This document shows, one piece after another, positions 44,160-54,187 of a stretch of DNA of 64,000 bases. Under the pieces are notes generated by a model that worked only from the letters and a program-made list of their open reading frames with translations, was not told where the DNA came from and searched no databases. Positions within the stretch are counted from its first letter, which is position 1. Each line of letters starts with the position of its first letter. A program made the position numbers and the translations under genes. The DNA is from Microbulbifer aggregans (GTDB lineage: Bacteria; Pseudomonadota; Gammaproteobacteria; Pseudomonadales; Cellvibrionaceae), in the NCBI RefSeq assembly GCF_001750105.1, contig NZ_CP014143.1, positions 2,223,001 through 2,287,000 of the forward strand, given 5' to 3'.

Positions 44160-46043
44160 ATGAAGAAACTTGCTCTGGCGATTGCGGCCACAGTGGTTTT
44201 TGCCGGTTGTGATAGCGGCGAAACCGGAAAAGAGACTACCCAGCCGACAAATGCTGCGGCCCAGGTGAGCAGTGAGGCCGCCCAGGGTGCCCAGAACGGC
44301 GGCGATCTGACCGCGGCTGATGCCAAGGCGTTCCTGGAGGAAGCCCAGTCCCGCCTGGCCGAGATGGCGGAAGAGCTGAGCCATGCGAGCTGGCTGGCCT
44401 CCACCTACATCAATACCGACTCCCAGTATGTGGAGTCCCTCGCCTCCGAGCGTTTCACTTCCCTGGCCGTGGAGCTGGCTAACGAGGCGGCGCAGTTTGA
44501 CGACCTGCAGTTGGATGCTGAAACCCGCCGCCAGCTGACCATGCTGAAGCAGGCACTGGTTCTGCCAGCGCCCAAGGACCCGAAACTCACCGCGGAACTG
44601 GCCCAGATCCAGTCCAAGCTGCAGGGCATGTACGGTTCCGGCAAGTACTGCACCGGCGAGGGTGATGCAGAGAAATGCTACAGCCTGACCGAGATGGGTC
44701 GCCTGATGGCCGAGAGCCGCGATCCGGAACAGCTTAAGGATCTGTGGGTTGGTTGGCGCAAGGTGTCCCCGCCGATGAAACCGCTTTACGAACGCCAGGT
44801 GGAGATCGCCAATGCCGGTGCGCAGGAGCTGGGCTATGACAACCTCAGTGTCATGTGGCGCTCCAAGTACGACATGGGTGCCGATGACTTTGCCGCGGAC
44901 ATGGACAACCAGTGGAACAAGGTGAAGCCTCTGTACAAGGCGCTCCACTGTCACGTGCGGGCCAAGCTCAACGAGCGCTATGGTGATGACGTGGTGCCGC
45001 CCAACGGCAAGATCCCCGCACACCTGCTCGGTAACATGTGGGCCCAGGAGTGGGGCAATGTCTATGACGTCGTCAAAGACGAGGATATGGAGGCGCCCTA
45101 CGACCTCGATGCGCTGATCCAGGATTCTGGCATGAGCGAAAAGGATATGGTCAAGGTGGGTGAGAAGTTCTTCACCTCGCTTGGCTTCAAGCCGCTGCCC
45201 GAAACTTTCTGGGAGCGCTCCCAGTTCACCAAGCCCCGCGACCGCGATGTCGTCTGCCATGCCAGTGCCTGGAACCTGGACAGCAAGGATGATATCCGCA
45301 TCAAGATGTGTATCCAGAAGACGGCCGATGATTTCATCACCGTGCACCACGAGCTGGGCCACAACTTTTACCAGCGCATCTACAAAGACCAGCCGTTCCT
45401 CTACCGCGAAGGCGCCAATGATGGTTTCCACGAGGCGGTGGGCGATGCCATTGCACTGTCCATTACGCCGAAGTACCTGAAGGAAATTGGCCTGATGGAC
45501 GAGGTGCCCGGCAGCGACAAGGACATCGGCTTCCTGATGCGCCAGGCGCTGGACAAGATCGCCTTCCTGCCGTTCGGTCTGATGGTGGATAAGTGGCGCT
45601 GGCAGGTATTCGATGGCGAGGTACAGCCGGGCGACTACAACAAGGCCTGGTGGAAGCTGCGCGAAGATTACCAGGGCATCCAGGCCCCGGTAGCACGCAC
45701 TGAGGCGGACTTTGATCCGGGTGCGAAATATCACATTCCTGGCAACACCCCGTACGCTCGTTACTTCCTGGCGCGTATTCAGCAGTTCCAGTTCCACCGC
45801 GCTCTGTGTGAAGCCGCCGGCGAGCAGGGACCGCTGCACCGCTGTTCCATCTACAACAACGAAGCGGCCGGCGAGAAACTGCGCGACATGCTGGCCATGG
45901 GCGCAAGCAAGCCGTGGCCGGATGCCATGGAAGCGATTACCGGTCAGCGTGAGCTGGATGCCTCTGCCATCATTGACTACTTCCAGCCCCTGATGGCGTA
46001 CCTGGAAGAGCAGAACAAAGACCGCCAGTGCGGCTGGGAATAA
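44160..46043 (+). CDS. M2 family peptidyl-dipeptidase (ACE-like), lipoprotein
   Basis: 627 aa. Signal peptide with lipobox FAGC (Cys17), then a Glu/Ala-rich linker. The gluzincin zinc site HHELGH (H397, E398, H401) is followed by EGANDGFHEAVGDAI carrying the third ligand Glu. The helical fold and WGNVYDVV match bacterial angiotensin-converting-enzyme homologues, which remove C-terminal dipeptides. Envelope location predicted. GAGGG ribosome site. Confidence 0.93.
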   Translation: MKKLALAIAATVVFAGCDSGETGKETTQPTNAAAQVSSEAAQGAQNGGDLTAADAKAFLEEAQSRLAEMAEELSHASWLASTYINTDSQYVESLASERFTSLAVELANEAAQFDDLQLDAETRRQLTMLKQALVLPAPKDPKLTAELAQIQSKLQGMYGSGKYCTGEGDAEKCYSLTEMGRLMAESRDPEQLKDLWVGWRKVSPPMKPLYERQVEIANAGAQELGYDNLSVMWRSKYDMGADDFAADMDNQWNKVKPLYKALHCHVRAKLNERYGDDVVPPNGKIPAHLLGNMWAQEWGNVYDVVKDEDMEAPYDLDALIQDSGMSEKDMVKVGEKFFTSLGFKPLPETFWERSQFTKPRDRDVVCHASAWNLDSKDDIRIKMCIQKTADDFITVHHELGHNFYQRIYKDQPFLYREGANDGFHEAVGDAIALSITPKYLKEIGLMDEVPGSDKDIGFLMRQALDKIAFLPFGLMVDKWRWQVFDGEVQPGDYNKAWWKLREDYQGIQAPVARTEADFDPGAKYHIPGNTPYARYFLARIQQFQFHRALCEAAGEQGPLHRCSIYNNEAAGEKLRDMLAMGASKPWPDAMEAITGQRELDASAIIDYFQPLMAYLEEQNKDRQCGWE

Positions 46044-46357
46044 TCGCGCGCTGAGCGAGCATTGCTCGCTGCGCGATTATTCGCCTGGCCAGGGAAGGCC
46101 GGGCCGGAATTAGCCCCATGGAAGGCTGCTTGCGAAAAACTTCCCCGCGCGTACGGCGAGCACTGCTCACCGCGTGGCTGTTCTCAAGGAAAAAGGTCGC
46201 CCGGCCAAGGCAGGTTTTTGCTCCCTGCAAAACCTGCATTTCCGCCATCTGTGGCGGTCAGGCGCCGGGCCGGAATTAAATCCAGAGAAGACTGCCAGCG
46301 ACAGGGCTTGTCTGTAGCGAAGGTTCGCCTTTTCTATGGAGCAAAACGCAAGTCAAT
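46039..46357. other. Gene-free stretch with a large hairpin
   Basis: Begins with a hairpin across the M2 stop codon: AATAATCGCGC...GCGCGATTATT (46039-46049 / 46071-46081) enclosing AGCGAGC..GCTCGCT (46054-46070). The rest has two copies of GCCGGGCCGGAATTA (near 46098 and 46265) but no credible gene. It could be a decayed repeat or gene. Confidence 0.6.
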
Positions 46358-46393
46358 AAAAAGGCCGGGCAGCTTTCGCTGCCCGGCCTTTTT
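46358..46393. terminator. Bidirectional rho-independent terminator
   Basis: AAAAAGGCCGGGCAGC (46358-46373), TTTC loop, GCTGCCCGGCCTTTTT (46378-46393). It serves the minus-strand fadL-type gene and, from the other side, the M2 transcript. Confidence 0.93.
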
Positions 46394-46419
46394 GCTTTTG
46401 GCTCTGGGGCCGTTGGCAA

Positions 46420-47838
46420 TCAGAATGTGTAGTTCACGGAAGCGCCAATCAGCCATGCCTCGATATTGGTGGTTTCACCATCGAAGTAAGTAGGTACCGG
46501 CAGTCGACCAAACTCCTGAACGGTTTCGTCGTCGCCCCACAGGTAGGCGAAGCCACCGTCGATGCTGAGGTGTTTGTCGAACTTGTAGGTACCACCGAAA
46601 GTGATCCACTGGCGATCGGTATCGGGGATCGACAGGGTGCGCCAGGTGACAGGCAGTCCTACACCGATAGTCTCTTCAACCTCTGTGATGCCATTTTGAT
46701 TCAGGCCGTCCCGCGCTGCGCCTTCATCATAGGCGTAGCCGATGCGCCAGGTGACCTCTTCACAGGGGTAGTATTCCCCGGCGATGCTGTAGCGGAAGCC
46801 ACTCTCAAAGTTCTCTTCCTTGACGAGCAGAGGATTGAAGGGCTCATCCTCCACGCCCAGGCGGGCTGAAGGAATGAATGCTTCCAGTCGCTCGAAGTCA
46901 TCCCAGTCTGTCCACATAACGCCAGCTGCGATGCCCCACTGCTCGTCGAAACGATGGTAGAAACCCAGCTCCAGGGTATCGGGCAGATCCAGGGTCACGT
47001 CACCGCGGGCATTGTCGAATGGAGGGAATGCCGGCTGCAGGGCAGGAGGCAGGGCAACCGTTGGCAGGAAGTCTGAACTGACGTCGCCTTCCAGTTTCGG
47101 GTCAATCTCTGCGTGATAGGAGATACCAAAGCGGGTCTGGTCGTTGATTCTCCAGAGTGCACCAATAGCCCAGCTTACATCCCAGTCGTCAGCATCGTCA
47201 TAGTCGAGGATTTTGCTGCCAGAAAGATCCGGGTTCAGCAGGAAATCGCGCGGCACCATGGTATTCAGCTTGGCATCCGCATAAACGAAGTTTACGGAAA
47301 CACCAATGCTGAACTGATCATTGAAATCGTAGGCAACCGAAGGTGCGATATTTACCGTCAACAGCTCGGTCTGGTCGGCGATATTGGTCACAGGCCAGGT
47401 GGGATCGAAATCAGTTTCCAGGCCATAGGTGGTGTACATCGCCAGGCCCAGAGACCAGCAGGGATCCAGCGGTACCGCCACATAGCCGTTAGGTACGAAT
47501 GCGTCGGTCGCATAGTCGTCGGCGGTATCGAAGATGCTTGCGCTGCCCAGACCGCCGGTACCATCGGGGAAGAAGTAGGTTGTGGTACCCGCCGCATCGA
47601 TTTCAGGGTTGACGTAGATGAAGCCGCCGCTGAGGCTGATGCTGTCGAATAACGCAGAGCCGGCTGGATTCCGTCCGAGAATCGAGGCGTTGTCACCAAT
47701 CGTATTCTCTGCCGCATAGGCTCGGCCGAGGCCGGTAGTACCAGATTCCTGAAGGTAGAAACCGGCAGCCATACTGCCGCTGGAAACGGTGCTGATGGCA
47801 ACAGCCAGTGCTGCACGGCGCAATAAATTCTGTTTCAT
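46420..47838 (-). CDS. FadL/TodX family outer-membrane transporter
   Basis: 472 aa beta-barrel for long-chain fatty acids or other hydrophobic compounds. Signal peptide at about 1-24 (cleavage after SMA), the plug-domain start AGFYLQESGTTGLGRAYAAENT, and ASILGRNPAGSALF with the FadL NPA motif. It ends in aromatic NYTF, as outer-membrane barrels do. Substrate cannot be called from the sequence. Confidence 0.93.
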   Translation of the reverse strand: MKQNLLRRAALAVAISTVSSGSMAAGFYLQESGTTGLGRAYAAENTIGDNASILGRNPAGSALFDSISLSGGFIYVNPEIDAAGTTTYFFPDGTGGLGSASIFDTADDYATDAFVPNGYVAVPLDPCWSLGLAMYTTYGLETDFDPTWPVTNIADQTELLTVNIAPSVAYDFNDQFSIGVSVNFVYADAKLNTMVPRDFLLNPDLSGSKILDYDDADDWDVSWAIGALWRINDQTRFGISYHAEIDPKLEGDVSSDFLPTVALPPALQPAFPPFDNARGDVTLDLPDTLELGFYHRFDEQWGIAAGVMWTDWDDFERLEAFIPSARLGVEDEPFNPLLVKEENFESGFRYSIAGEYYPCEEVTWRIGYAYDEGAARDGLNQNGITEVEETIGVGLPVTWRTLSIPDTDRQWITFGGTYKFDKHLSIDGGFAYLWGDDETVQEFGRLPVPTYFDGETTNIEAWLIGASVNYTF

Positions 47839-48100
47839 GAGGTCCCACTCTGTATTGCTGATGACTCTTTGCCGGCGCGCACGATCCGGAAGTTCGGAGG
47901 AAGCGCATCCGACCGGAAAGCTTTTTCACAAAGCTTCCAATTCTCGCAATGTATTCCTTGGTACAAAAAAAATACTAGCAGCGCGATACTGTCGCGTTGC
48001 CATACCTGAGGAAACGGGCGACTTTATAAAGAGAATGGGTCAAAAAATCTATCGCGGGGCGTGACTTTTTTTTGCCTTTTGGCGGGAAATTTGAAGTTTT

Positions 48101-48811
48101 TCAGGGCGTATTGATGCTTTTTCCATCGATGATCAATTCGGTCAAAGCGATTTGATAGGTTTCGCCATCTTCTTCCTGCTGTAGCTTTACCAGTGCGTAG
48201 TTCCAGCCAGGCGCAAACCAGATATTGGTTTCCCGATCGTCGTCTTCTCTTACCCGCTGGACTTTGACGGTCTCCACCTCCCCGAGCGGTGTCTTCAGCG
48301 TTTCTTTTCCGGCAATTTTGAAACGGTACTCACGCAACTTCTTGCCGTCGGTGACAACGTACTGAAGGTCTTTTTTTCCTGCCGCAACATCCAGCGCCAG
48401 TTGCAGCTGGTAACTGATTTTGTCCTGGATTTTCTCTGGCGCATTTTCCAGCGTGCGATCGGTGTTGGTGAGATTGACGACTCGTTTTTCGCCGGGCTCG
48501 AAGTTGAGTGAGGTATGGCGATTACGACCCAGCCCGGTGCGCCGATATTCATAGTGCAACGGTGAGAGTTGGCCGTTCTGTTTCAGGAAGCGTGAGTATT
48601 CATTGATGTCGGCGAAAAACGAGTCCGCCTGAAAGTCGAGCCGCCAATTGCCGGCCTTGCCGGACAGGGAGCGGGTGGCAGTGACTTCGAAGCTTCCGTA
48701 GCGGGCCTCGTAAACGGCGCGAAAGGGTTTCAGTTCCGTGGCGCTGACCAGTGGCGTCAGCAGAAGTGTGGCGAAAATTGAGACCAGTGTGGCAAGTCTG
48801 CGAAATGGCAC
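48101..48811 (-). CDS. DUF3108 secreted protein
   Basis: 236 aa from a GTG at 48811 with a GGAGGT ribosome site. Signal peptide at about 1-24. The DUF3108 pattern is visible: FRAVYEARYGSFEVTATRSL, then HYEYRRTGLGRNRH, KISYQLQLALDVAAGK and VREDDDRETNIWFAPGWNYALVKL. Periplasmic, role unknown. It follows purN on the same strand, as it commonly does in related genomes. Confidence 0.88.
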   Translation of the reverse strand: MPFRRLATLVSIFATLLLTPLVSATELKPFRAVYEARYGSFEVTATRSLSGKAGNWRLDFQADSFFADINEYSRFLKQNGQLSPLHYEYRRTGLGRNRHTSLNFEPGEKRVVNLTNTDRTLENAPEKIQDKISYQLQLALDVAAGKKDLQYVVTDGKKLREYRFKIAGKETLKTPLGEVETVKVQRVREDDDRETNIWFAPGWNYALVKLQQEEDGETYQIALTELIIDGKSINTP

Positions 48812-48944
48812 TGTTGACCTCCAGATGTCCGGGCCGGGGATGCACCACTTTAGCATCCGGCTGCCGTTCCTGTCTGGAGTGGCGCCGGGGCCAAAGCCTG
48901 TAGAGGCTCTGACACCAGCGCAATCATTTAGTGCGATAAAGAGG

Positions 48945-49619
48945 TCAGGAGACCCGGCTGTCGATGCGATGGCCGGAGGCGGGCAGGGGGTGTCCGTCCA
49001 GTTCAGCCCGATCACATGCCATGCGCAATCGGCCTTCGGCGAACCACTCTACCGCCAGGGGGTAGATGATGTGCTCCTGCACCTGAACCCGCTGGGCCAG
49101 GGATTGGGCGGTGTCGCCGGACTCTACCGGCACCACGGCCTGGACGATGGGCGGGCCACCATCCAGTTCCTCGGTAACGAAATGCACCGTGGCACCGTGC
49201 TCACTGTCACCGGCATCCAGGGCGCGCTGGTGCGTGTGCAGGCCCTGGTATTTCGGCAGCAGTGAAGGATGGATGTTGATGAGTCGGCCACTGTAATGGC
49301 GCACAAAGCCGGGAGTCAGGATACGCATGAAACCTGCCAGTACTACCAGCTCCGGTTGGTAGCGATCGATGACCTCGATCAGCGCAGTGTCGAAGCCCTC
49401 GCGGTCCAGATATTCCCGGTGATTGACCACGGCGGTCTCGATGCCTGCGTCGTTGGCCCGGGCCAGTCCGTAGGCCTCCGGCTTGTTGCTGATGACAGCG
49501 CAGACTTCATAGGGGCACTGTTGTTCCGCAGCGCCATCGATGATGGCCTGCAGGTTGGTACCGCTGCCAGAAATCAGCACCACCACTCGGCAGCGGTTGT
49601 CATCATTGCGCACTGACAT
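48945..49619 (-). CDS. purN: Phosphoribosylglycinamide formyltransferase
   Basis: 224 aa. Transfers formyl from 10-formyl-THF to GAR, step 3 of purine synthesis. RVVVLISGSGTNLQAIID binds GAR phosphate. The catalytic Asn/His/Asp set is in LINIHPSLLPKYQG and HFVTEELDGG. Its ATG shares one base with the purM stop (TGATG), giving translational coupling; a TTG one codon earlier was rejected. Confidence 0.97.
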   Translation of the reverse strand: MSVRNDDNRCRVVVLISGSGTNLQAIIDGAAEQQCPYEVCAVISNKPEAYGLARANDAGIETAVVNHREYLDREGFDTALIEVIDRYQPELVVLAGFMRILTPGFVRHYSGRLINIHPSLLPKYQGLHTHQRALDAGDSEHGATVHFVTEELDGGPPIVQAVVPVESGDTAQSLAQRVQVQEHIIYPLAVEWFAEGRLRMACDRAELDGHPLPASGHRIDSRVS

Positions 49620-50668
49620 CAAAGCCCTGCCAGCTCCACCGCTTCATCGCCTGCATTGGCAGATTCGATACTGCCGACAATAAAGGCTTCCTCGCCCAGC
49701 TGGCGCAGGGTTTCCAGCGCCTTGTCAGCCTGCTCTTCGGGTACGCAGATCACCATGCCCACACCGCAGTTGAAGGTGCGGTACATTTCGCGGCCATCGA
49801 TATTGCCGGCCTGCTGCAGCCAGCGGAATACCGGCGGCATCTCCCAGCTGGTCACATCGATCTTCGCTTTTGCGCCTTCGGGCAGCACCCGCGGCAGGTT
49901 CTCCAGCAGGCCGCCACCGGTGATGTGGCTGAGCGCATTGACCTGCACGGACTTGCCCAGTTCGAGCAGGTTTTTCACATAGATGCGGGTGGGCGCCATC
50001 AGCGCTTCGGCCAGAGTCTTGCCGCCCATATCCTGCTGCAGGTCCGCGCCACTGATTTCCAGTACTTTGCGGATCAGGGAGTAGCCGTTGGAGTGTGCGC
50101 CGCTGGATGCGAGGCCGATCAGCTTGTCGCCGGTTTTGACCTTGCTGCCGTCGATGATTTCGGATTTCTCCACCACGCCGACACAGAAGCCGGCCAGGTC
50201 GTAATCGTCACCCTCGTACATGCCGGGCATCTCGGCGGTTTCACCACCCACGAGAGCGCAGCCTGCCAGTTCGCAGCCGCGGCCGATGCCGGTCACCACC
50301 TGGGCGGCCACATCCACGTTCAGCTTGCCGGTGGCATAGTAATCGAGGAAGAACAGGGGTTCGGCACCCGCGACTACCAGGTCGTTGACGCACATGGCGA
50401 CCAGGTCGATACCGATGGTGTCGTGAATACCCAGGTCCATGGCGAGGCGCAGTTTGGTGCCAACGCCATCGGTGCCGGATACCAGTACCGGTTCGCGGTA
50501 CCCGGACGGCAGCTCGCAGAGGGCACCGAAACCGCCCAGCCCGCCCATGACTTCGGGGCGCTGGGTGCGCTTGGCCACGTGCTTGATGCGGTCGACCAGC
50601 GCATTGCCTGCGTCGATGTCGACACCGGCATCTTTGTAACTGAGGGACTGGGGTTTGGAATCGCTCAT
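49619..50668 (-). CDS. purM: Phosphoribosylformylglycinamidine cyclo-ligase (AIR synthetase)
   Basis: 349 aa. Converts FGAM to AIR with ATP. It begins [22 protein letters not shown], with [27 protein letters not shown] and [16 protein letters not shown] as in PurM. First gene of the purM-purN pair, reading away from the DUF2066-hda operon. Confidence 0.98.
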   Translation of the reverse strand: MSDSKPQSLSYKDAGVDIDAGNALVDRIKHVAKRTQRPEVMGGLGGFGALCELPSGYREPVLVSGTDGVGTKLRLAMDLGIHDTIGIDLVAMCVNDLVVAGAEPLFFLDYYATGKLNVDVAAQVVTGIGRGCELAGCALVGGETAEMPGMYEGDDYDLAGFCVGVVEKSEIIDGSKVKTGDKLIGLASSGAHSNGYSLIRKVLEISGADLQQDMGGKTLAEALMAPTRIYVKNLLELGKSVQVNALSHITGGGLLENLPRVLPEGAKAKIDVTSWEMPPVFRWLQQAGNIDGREMYRTFNCGVGMVICVPEEQADKALETLRQLGEEAFIVGSIESANAGDEAVELAGL

Positions 50669-50984
50669 GATTCTTCCTGCAATGGGGGGATTCGAGAGGG
50701 CGCGTATTCTAGCTCGGAGTCGCTCGTGTAGCCACGCCCTGTGCCGATCTGCGGCTTTTCGACCGGATTTTCCCTGCCTTGGGCCCTAGGGAGCGCCGTC
50801 ATTGATGTGCTGCAAACGCGGCAGGCGTCCCATTTGTGCGAACTCGGGGCTGGGAGAAAAAGCCGACACTGATACAATAGCCGCTCGGAGCCTGCCTGAG
50901 GTCTGGCTCCAGGGCCCTGAGCCGCATTGGACGACGACTCTGCGGAATGGCCCGTCAAGAATCACGATGTTTGGGAGAGATCCG
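50669..50984. other. Divergent promoter region between purM and DUF2066 gene
   Basis: 316 nt without a gene. A TACAAT at 50873-50878 could be a -10 for the plus-strand operon, but no good -35 was found. No clear PurR-type palindrome was recognised. Confidence 0.5.
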
Positions 50985-52082
50985 ATGCACAAGCTGCTCC
51001 GGCACGGGTTGGCGGCTCAATTGATAGCGCTGTTGCTCTGCGCCCTGGTAATGCCTGCACAGGCGCGGGTGGTGGCGGACCTCTACGAGGTCGTAGAGGC
51101 CGTACCCAGCCGCGGGACCACGGATCGCGCCGATGCCATCGGCCGGGGTCTGGAGCGGGTCTTTGTGCGGGTGACCGGGGACACAGCCATCGGCAGTGAC
51201 CCGCAGCTGCGCCCCGAGCTCCGGCGGGCCGATCGGTTCCTGCAGAGCTATCGCTACGAAGTTGAAGACAACCAGCTTTACCTGCACCTCTCCTATGACC
51301 CGCAGGCTGTCTCTGAGCGTGTTCGCCGCCTGGAGCTGCCTTTGTGGCCCAATAATCGCCCCGGAACCCTGGTTTGGCTGGCGGCGGACACTCTGCAGGG
51401 TGGGCGCGCAGCGCTCAGCGAACAGGACGCTCCTGAACTCTATGCGGCGCTGGAGGGGATGGCGATCGACAGGGGGCTGCCGGTGGATTTCCCGGCCATG
51501 GATCCGGTAGATCGCAGTGCCATGCCGCTGGGTAACCTCTGGGCCCAGGATGAGCGGGCCGCCGAGCGCGCCGGTGTGCGCTATCGGCCGGATGCCACCC
51601 TTATGGGACGGGCGCTGGAGCTGTCTGCGGATCGCTGGCAGGCCAACTGGCTGCTGATCCACGGCGGCCGGGCCCATGCGTTCGATGCCACCGGCAGCTC
51701 GCTGGAGGAGGTCGCGCAGCAGGGAATCGATGGTGCGGCGAACCTTCTGGCCCAGCGCTACGCGGTGCGCACTGGTGGCCAAACCGGTCCACAGAATGCC
51801 CTGGTACTGGAGGTCTCCGGTATCAATGAGTTCGCCGATTACACCGGTGCTATCGCCTATTTGCAGGGGCTGGCCCAGGTGAGCAGTGCCGAATTGCTGG
51901 CGGCGGACAACGACCGCCTGCGTTTTTCCATTACTTCGACGGTCGGACTGGATCGCCTTCGCGATGCGCTGGCCCTTAACCGCAGGCTGAGTGCCGGTGC
52001 GGAAGAGGATCCGATCGATCTGACTGGTTACCGTGCACCTGTGGGTAGTGCGGAAAACCCCCTGCGTTACCGCTGGCACTGA
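50985..52082 (+). CDS. DUF2066 secreted protein
   Basis: 365 aa from the ATG at 50985 (GGGAGAG ribosome site). Signal peptide at about 1-24 (cleavage after AQA). DUF2066 features are AIGRGLERVFVRVTGD near the N-terminus, RRADRFLQSYRYEVEDNQLYLHLSYD and RRLELPLWPNNRP. Function unknown. It is directly followed by hda (1-nt gap), the usual gammaproteobacterial order. Confidence 0.9.
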   Translation: MHKLLRHGLAAQLIALLLCALVMPAQARVVADLYEVVEAVPSRGTTDRADAIGRGLERVFVRVTGDTAIGSDPQLRPELRRADRFLQSYRYEVEDNQLYLHLSYDPQAVSERVRRLELPLWPNNRPGTLVWLAADTLQGGRAALSEQDAPELYAALEGMAIDRGLPVDFPAMDPVDRSAMPLGNLWAQDERAAERAGVRYRPDATLMGRALELSADRWQANWLLIHGGRAHAFDATGSSLEEVAQQGIDGAANLLAQRYAVRTGGQTGPQNALVLEVSGINEFADYTGAIAYLQGLAQVSSAELLAADNDRLRFSITSTVGLDRLRDALALNRRLSAGAEEDPIDLTGYRAPVGSAENPLRYRWH

Positions 52083-52083
52083 G

Positions 52084-52809
52084 ATGAGTAACAAACAAGG
52101 CGCGCCGCAGCAGTTACCCTTGGGGGTTTCCCTGCGCGACGACGCCACTTTCGATAATTTTTACCTCTCCGGGGAGGATGCCAATCGCCAGGTGGTCGAG
52201 GCTCTGCAGGCTTTTGCCTCGGGCCGGTCACCAGAGCAGGTGGTCTACCTTTGGGGGGAGCCGGGGAGTGGTGTCAGCCACCTGCTGCAGTCAGCCTGTC
52301 AGAGTGCTGAAGAAGCTGCCCGCAGCTTCCAGTACCTGCCGCTGACAGACCTGATGGCGATGGACCCCGGTGTGATGCTGGATGGTCTGGAACAGCTGGA
52401 CCTGGTATGCATCGATGACCTGCACCAGATTGAAGGCCAGCCTCGCTGGCAGGAGGCGCTGTTCCACCTTTACAACCGTGTACGGGATAGTGGTGGTCAG
52501 TTGCTGTTGGGCGCCCGTAAACCACCGCGCGGTCTCGAGCTGACGCTTGCGGACCTGCATTCACGGCTGCAGTGGGGGCTCACTTTTCAGTTACAGGCGC
52601 TCACCGACAATGACAAGCTGGAGGCCCTGCGCCGGCGCAGCCGCCTGCGCGGCTTTGATCTGTCCGAGGATGTGGCCCAGTACATTCTGCACCGCGCCCC
52701 GCGTGACACCCGGGCGCTGTTCCAGTGCCTGGAAACCCTCGACCGGGCGTCGCTGATGGCCAAGCGCAAGATCACCATTCCCTTCGTCAAGGAAGTGCTC
52801 GGTATCTGA
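52084..52809 (+). CDS. hda: DnaA regulatory inactivator Hda
   Basis: 241 aa AAA+ protein homologous to the DnaA ATPase domain. With the sliding clamp it triggers ATP hydrolysis by DnaA and stops re-initiation. The N-terminal QQLPLGVSLRDDATF holds the clamp-binding QLPL motif. The P-loop is degenerate (GEPGSGVSH, no Lys), which also occurs in other Hda proteins; LVCIDDLHQI is Walker B. LGARKPP, ALRRRSRLRGF and ILHRAPRDTRALF complete the match. Confidence 0.95.
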   Translation: MSNKQGAPQQLPLGVSLRDDATFDNFYLSGEDANRQVVEALQAFASGRSPEQVVYLWGEPGSGVSHLLQSACQSAEEAARSFQYLPLTDLMAMDPGVMLDGLEQLDLVCIDDLHQIEGQPRWQEALFHLYNRVRDSGGQLLLGARKPPRGLELTLADLHSRLQWGLTFQLQALTDNDKLEALRRRSRLRGFDLSEDVAQYILHRAPRDTRALFQCLETLDRASLMAKRKITIPFVKEVLGI

Positions 52810-52831
52810 GTACTGTCCGGCAACCCGATTC

Positions 52832-54187
52832 TCAAAGTCGCAGTATCTGACGGTACTGCGCCACCTTCACCTTAAAGGGCGTGTGGTCATTGAGGTGCAG
52901 CCGCATGCAGTCCGCTGCATCCGGCTCCCCGTGCACCAGTTGGATCCGGGTCCCTTTTTCGAGCTTCGAATTCAGTAGCCACCGCGTCAGATCTTCGTAA
53001 TCGCCATGGGCCGAGAGCCCGTCCAGCTTCTCCACCTGCGCCCGGCAGGGAATGTAGTCGCCGTGGATTTTCACCGAACTCGCCCCGGCGACCATCCTGG
53101 CTCCACGCGTGCCGCCCGCCTGAAAACCGACAAAAAGCACTGTCGTGCGATGGTTGGGCAGCAACCGCTTCATGTGATGCAGTATCCGGCCCCCGGTGGC
53201 CATGCCGCTGCCGGCGATGATGATGTGGGGGTAGGTGATCTGTTCCAGCGCTTTTGATTCCTCGACGTCCCGGGTGTAGGTGACCATCTGGCCCATTTCC
53301 CGGCACTGTGCTTCGGTGAGCCGGTGGAGTTCGGGGTAGCGCTGGTAAATATGCGATGCATCGATTGCCATCGGGCTGTCCAGAAAAACCGGCAGCTTGG
53401 GAATTTCACCAGCCTCCATGGCGGATACCAGCAAGTGCTGGATCATCTGGGCTCGGCCCACGGCAAAGCTCGGGATCAGCAGTACACCACCCCGTGACAC
53501 GGCTTCGTTGACGACTCGGTTTAACTCGCTACGGACATCCAGATCCGGGTGACGGCGGTCACCGTAGGTGGATTCGAGCATTAACAGATCGAGAGGGGGC
53601 AGCGGTTCGGGAGGGTACATCACAACATCGTCGGGCCGTCCCACATCCCCGGAGAAGCCCACCCGCTTGCCATCGGCTGTGATGATGGCACTGCCGGCGC
53701 CGAGGATATGGCCGGCACCCTGGAGGTGGAAGTAGAGATCGCCAACCTGGCACTCTTCCCTGAACTCGATGGGCTGAAACAACTCGAGGCTCTGCTCCGC
53801 TGTTTCACCATCATAGAGGGGTTCCGGATGTTTGTGCTTGCTCAGCCGGTGTCGGGCGTAAAAGCGGGCATCTTCTTCCTGGATATGGCCGGCATCCGGC
53901 AACAGGATGGAGCAGAGGTCTTGTGTGGCGGGGTGACAGAAGACCGGCCCCCTGTAGCCCAGTTTGTACAACCGCGGGATATAGCCGGAGTGATCCAGGT
54001 GGGCGTGGGTCAGCAGGATGCCATCGATGGATTGAATATCGAAGTCGGGAGTCTGCCAGTTCCGTTCCCGCAACCACTTGTAGCCCTGATAGAGGCCGCA
54101 GTCCACGAGTAAGCGAGTGTTGTTGTGTTCTACCAGAAACTTGGAGCCGGTGACGGTCTCGGTGGCGCCCAGGAAAAGAATGTTCAC
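52832..54187 (-). CDS. MBL-fold beta-CASP nuclease
   Basis: 451 aa. Metallo-beta-lactamase motif 2 LTHAHLDHSGYIP, beta-CASP insertion with PMAIDASHIYQRYPE, and motif C in GLSAHGDYEDL. The N-terminal FLGATETVTGSKF is typical of the Ysh1/CPSF73-like bacterial branch, RNA 3'-processing-type nucleases. Last gene of a three-gene operon; its start overlaps the PRPP synthetase-like gene stop by 4 nt. Confidence 0.9.
   Translation of the reverse strand: MNILFLGATETVTGSKFLVEHNNTRLLVDCGLYQGYKWLRERNWQTPDFDIQSIDGILLTHAHLDHSGYIPRLYKLGYRGPVFCHPATQDLCSILLPDAGHIQEEDARFYARHRLSKHKHPEPLYDGETAEQSLELFQPIEFREECQVGDLYFHLQGAGHILGAGSAIITADGKRVGFSGDVGRPDDVVMYPPEPLPPLDLLMLESTYGDRRHPDLDVRSELNRVVNEAVSRGGVLLIPSFAVGRAQMIQHLLVSAMEAGEIPKLPVFLDSPMAIDASHIYQRYPELHRLTEAQCREMGQMVTYTRDVEESKALEQITYPHIIIAGSGMATGGRILHHMKRLLPNHRTTVLFVGFQAGGTRGARMVAGASSVKIHGDYIPCRAQVEKLDGLSAHGDYEDLTRWLLNSKLEKGTRIQLVHGEPDAADCMRLHLNDHTPFKVKVAQYRQILRL

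Noticed and set aside
44103-45839. 578-codon minus-strand open frame opposite the M2 peptidase
   Set aside because: Shadow frame; the plus strand has the signal peptide, HEXXH motif and ribosome site.
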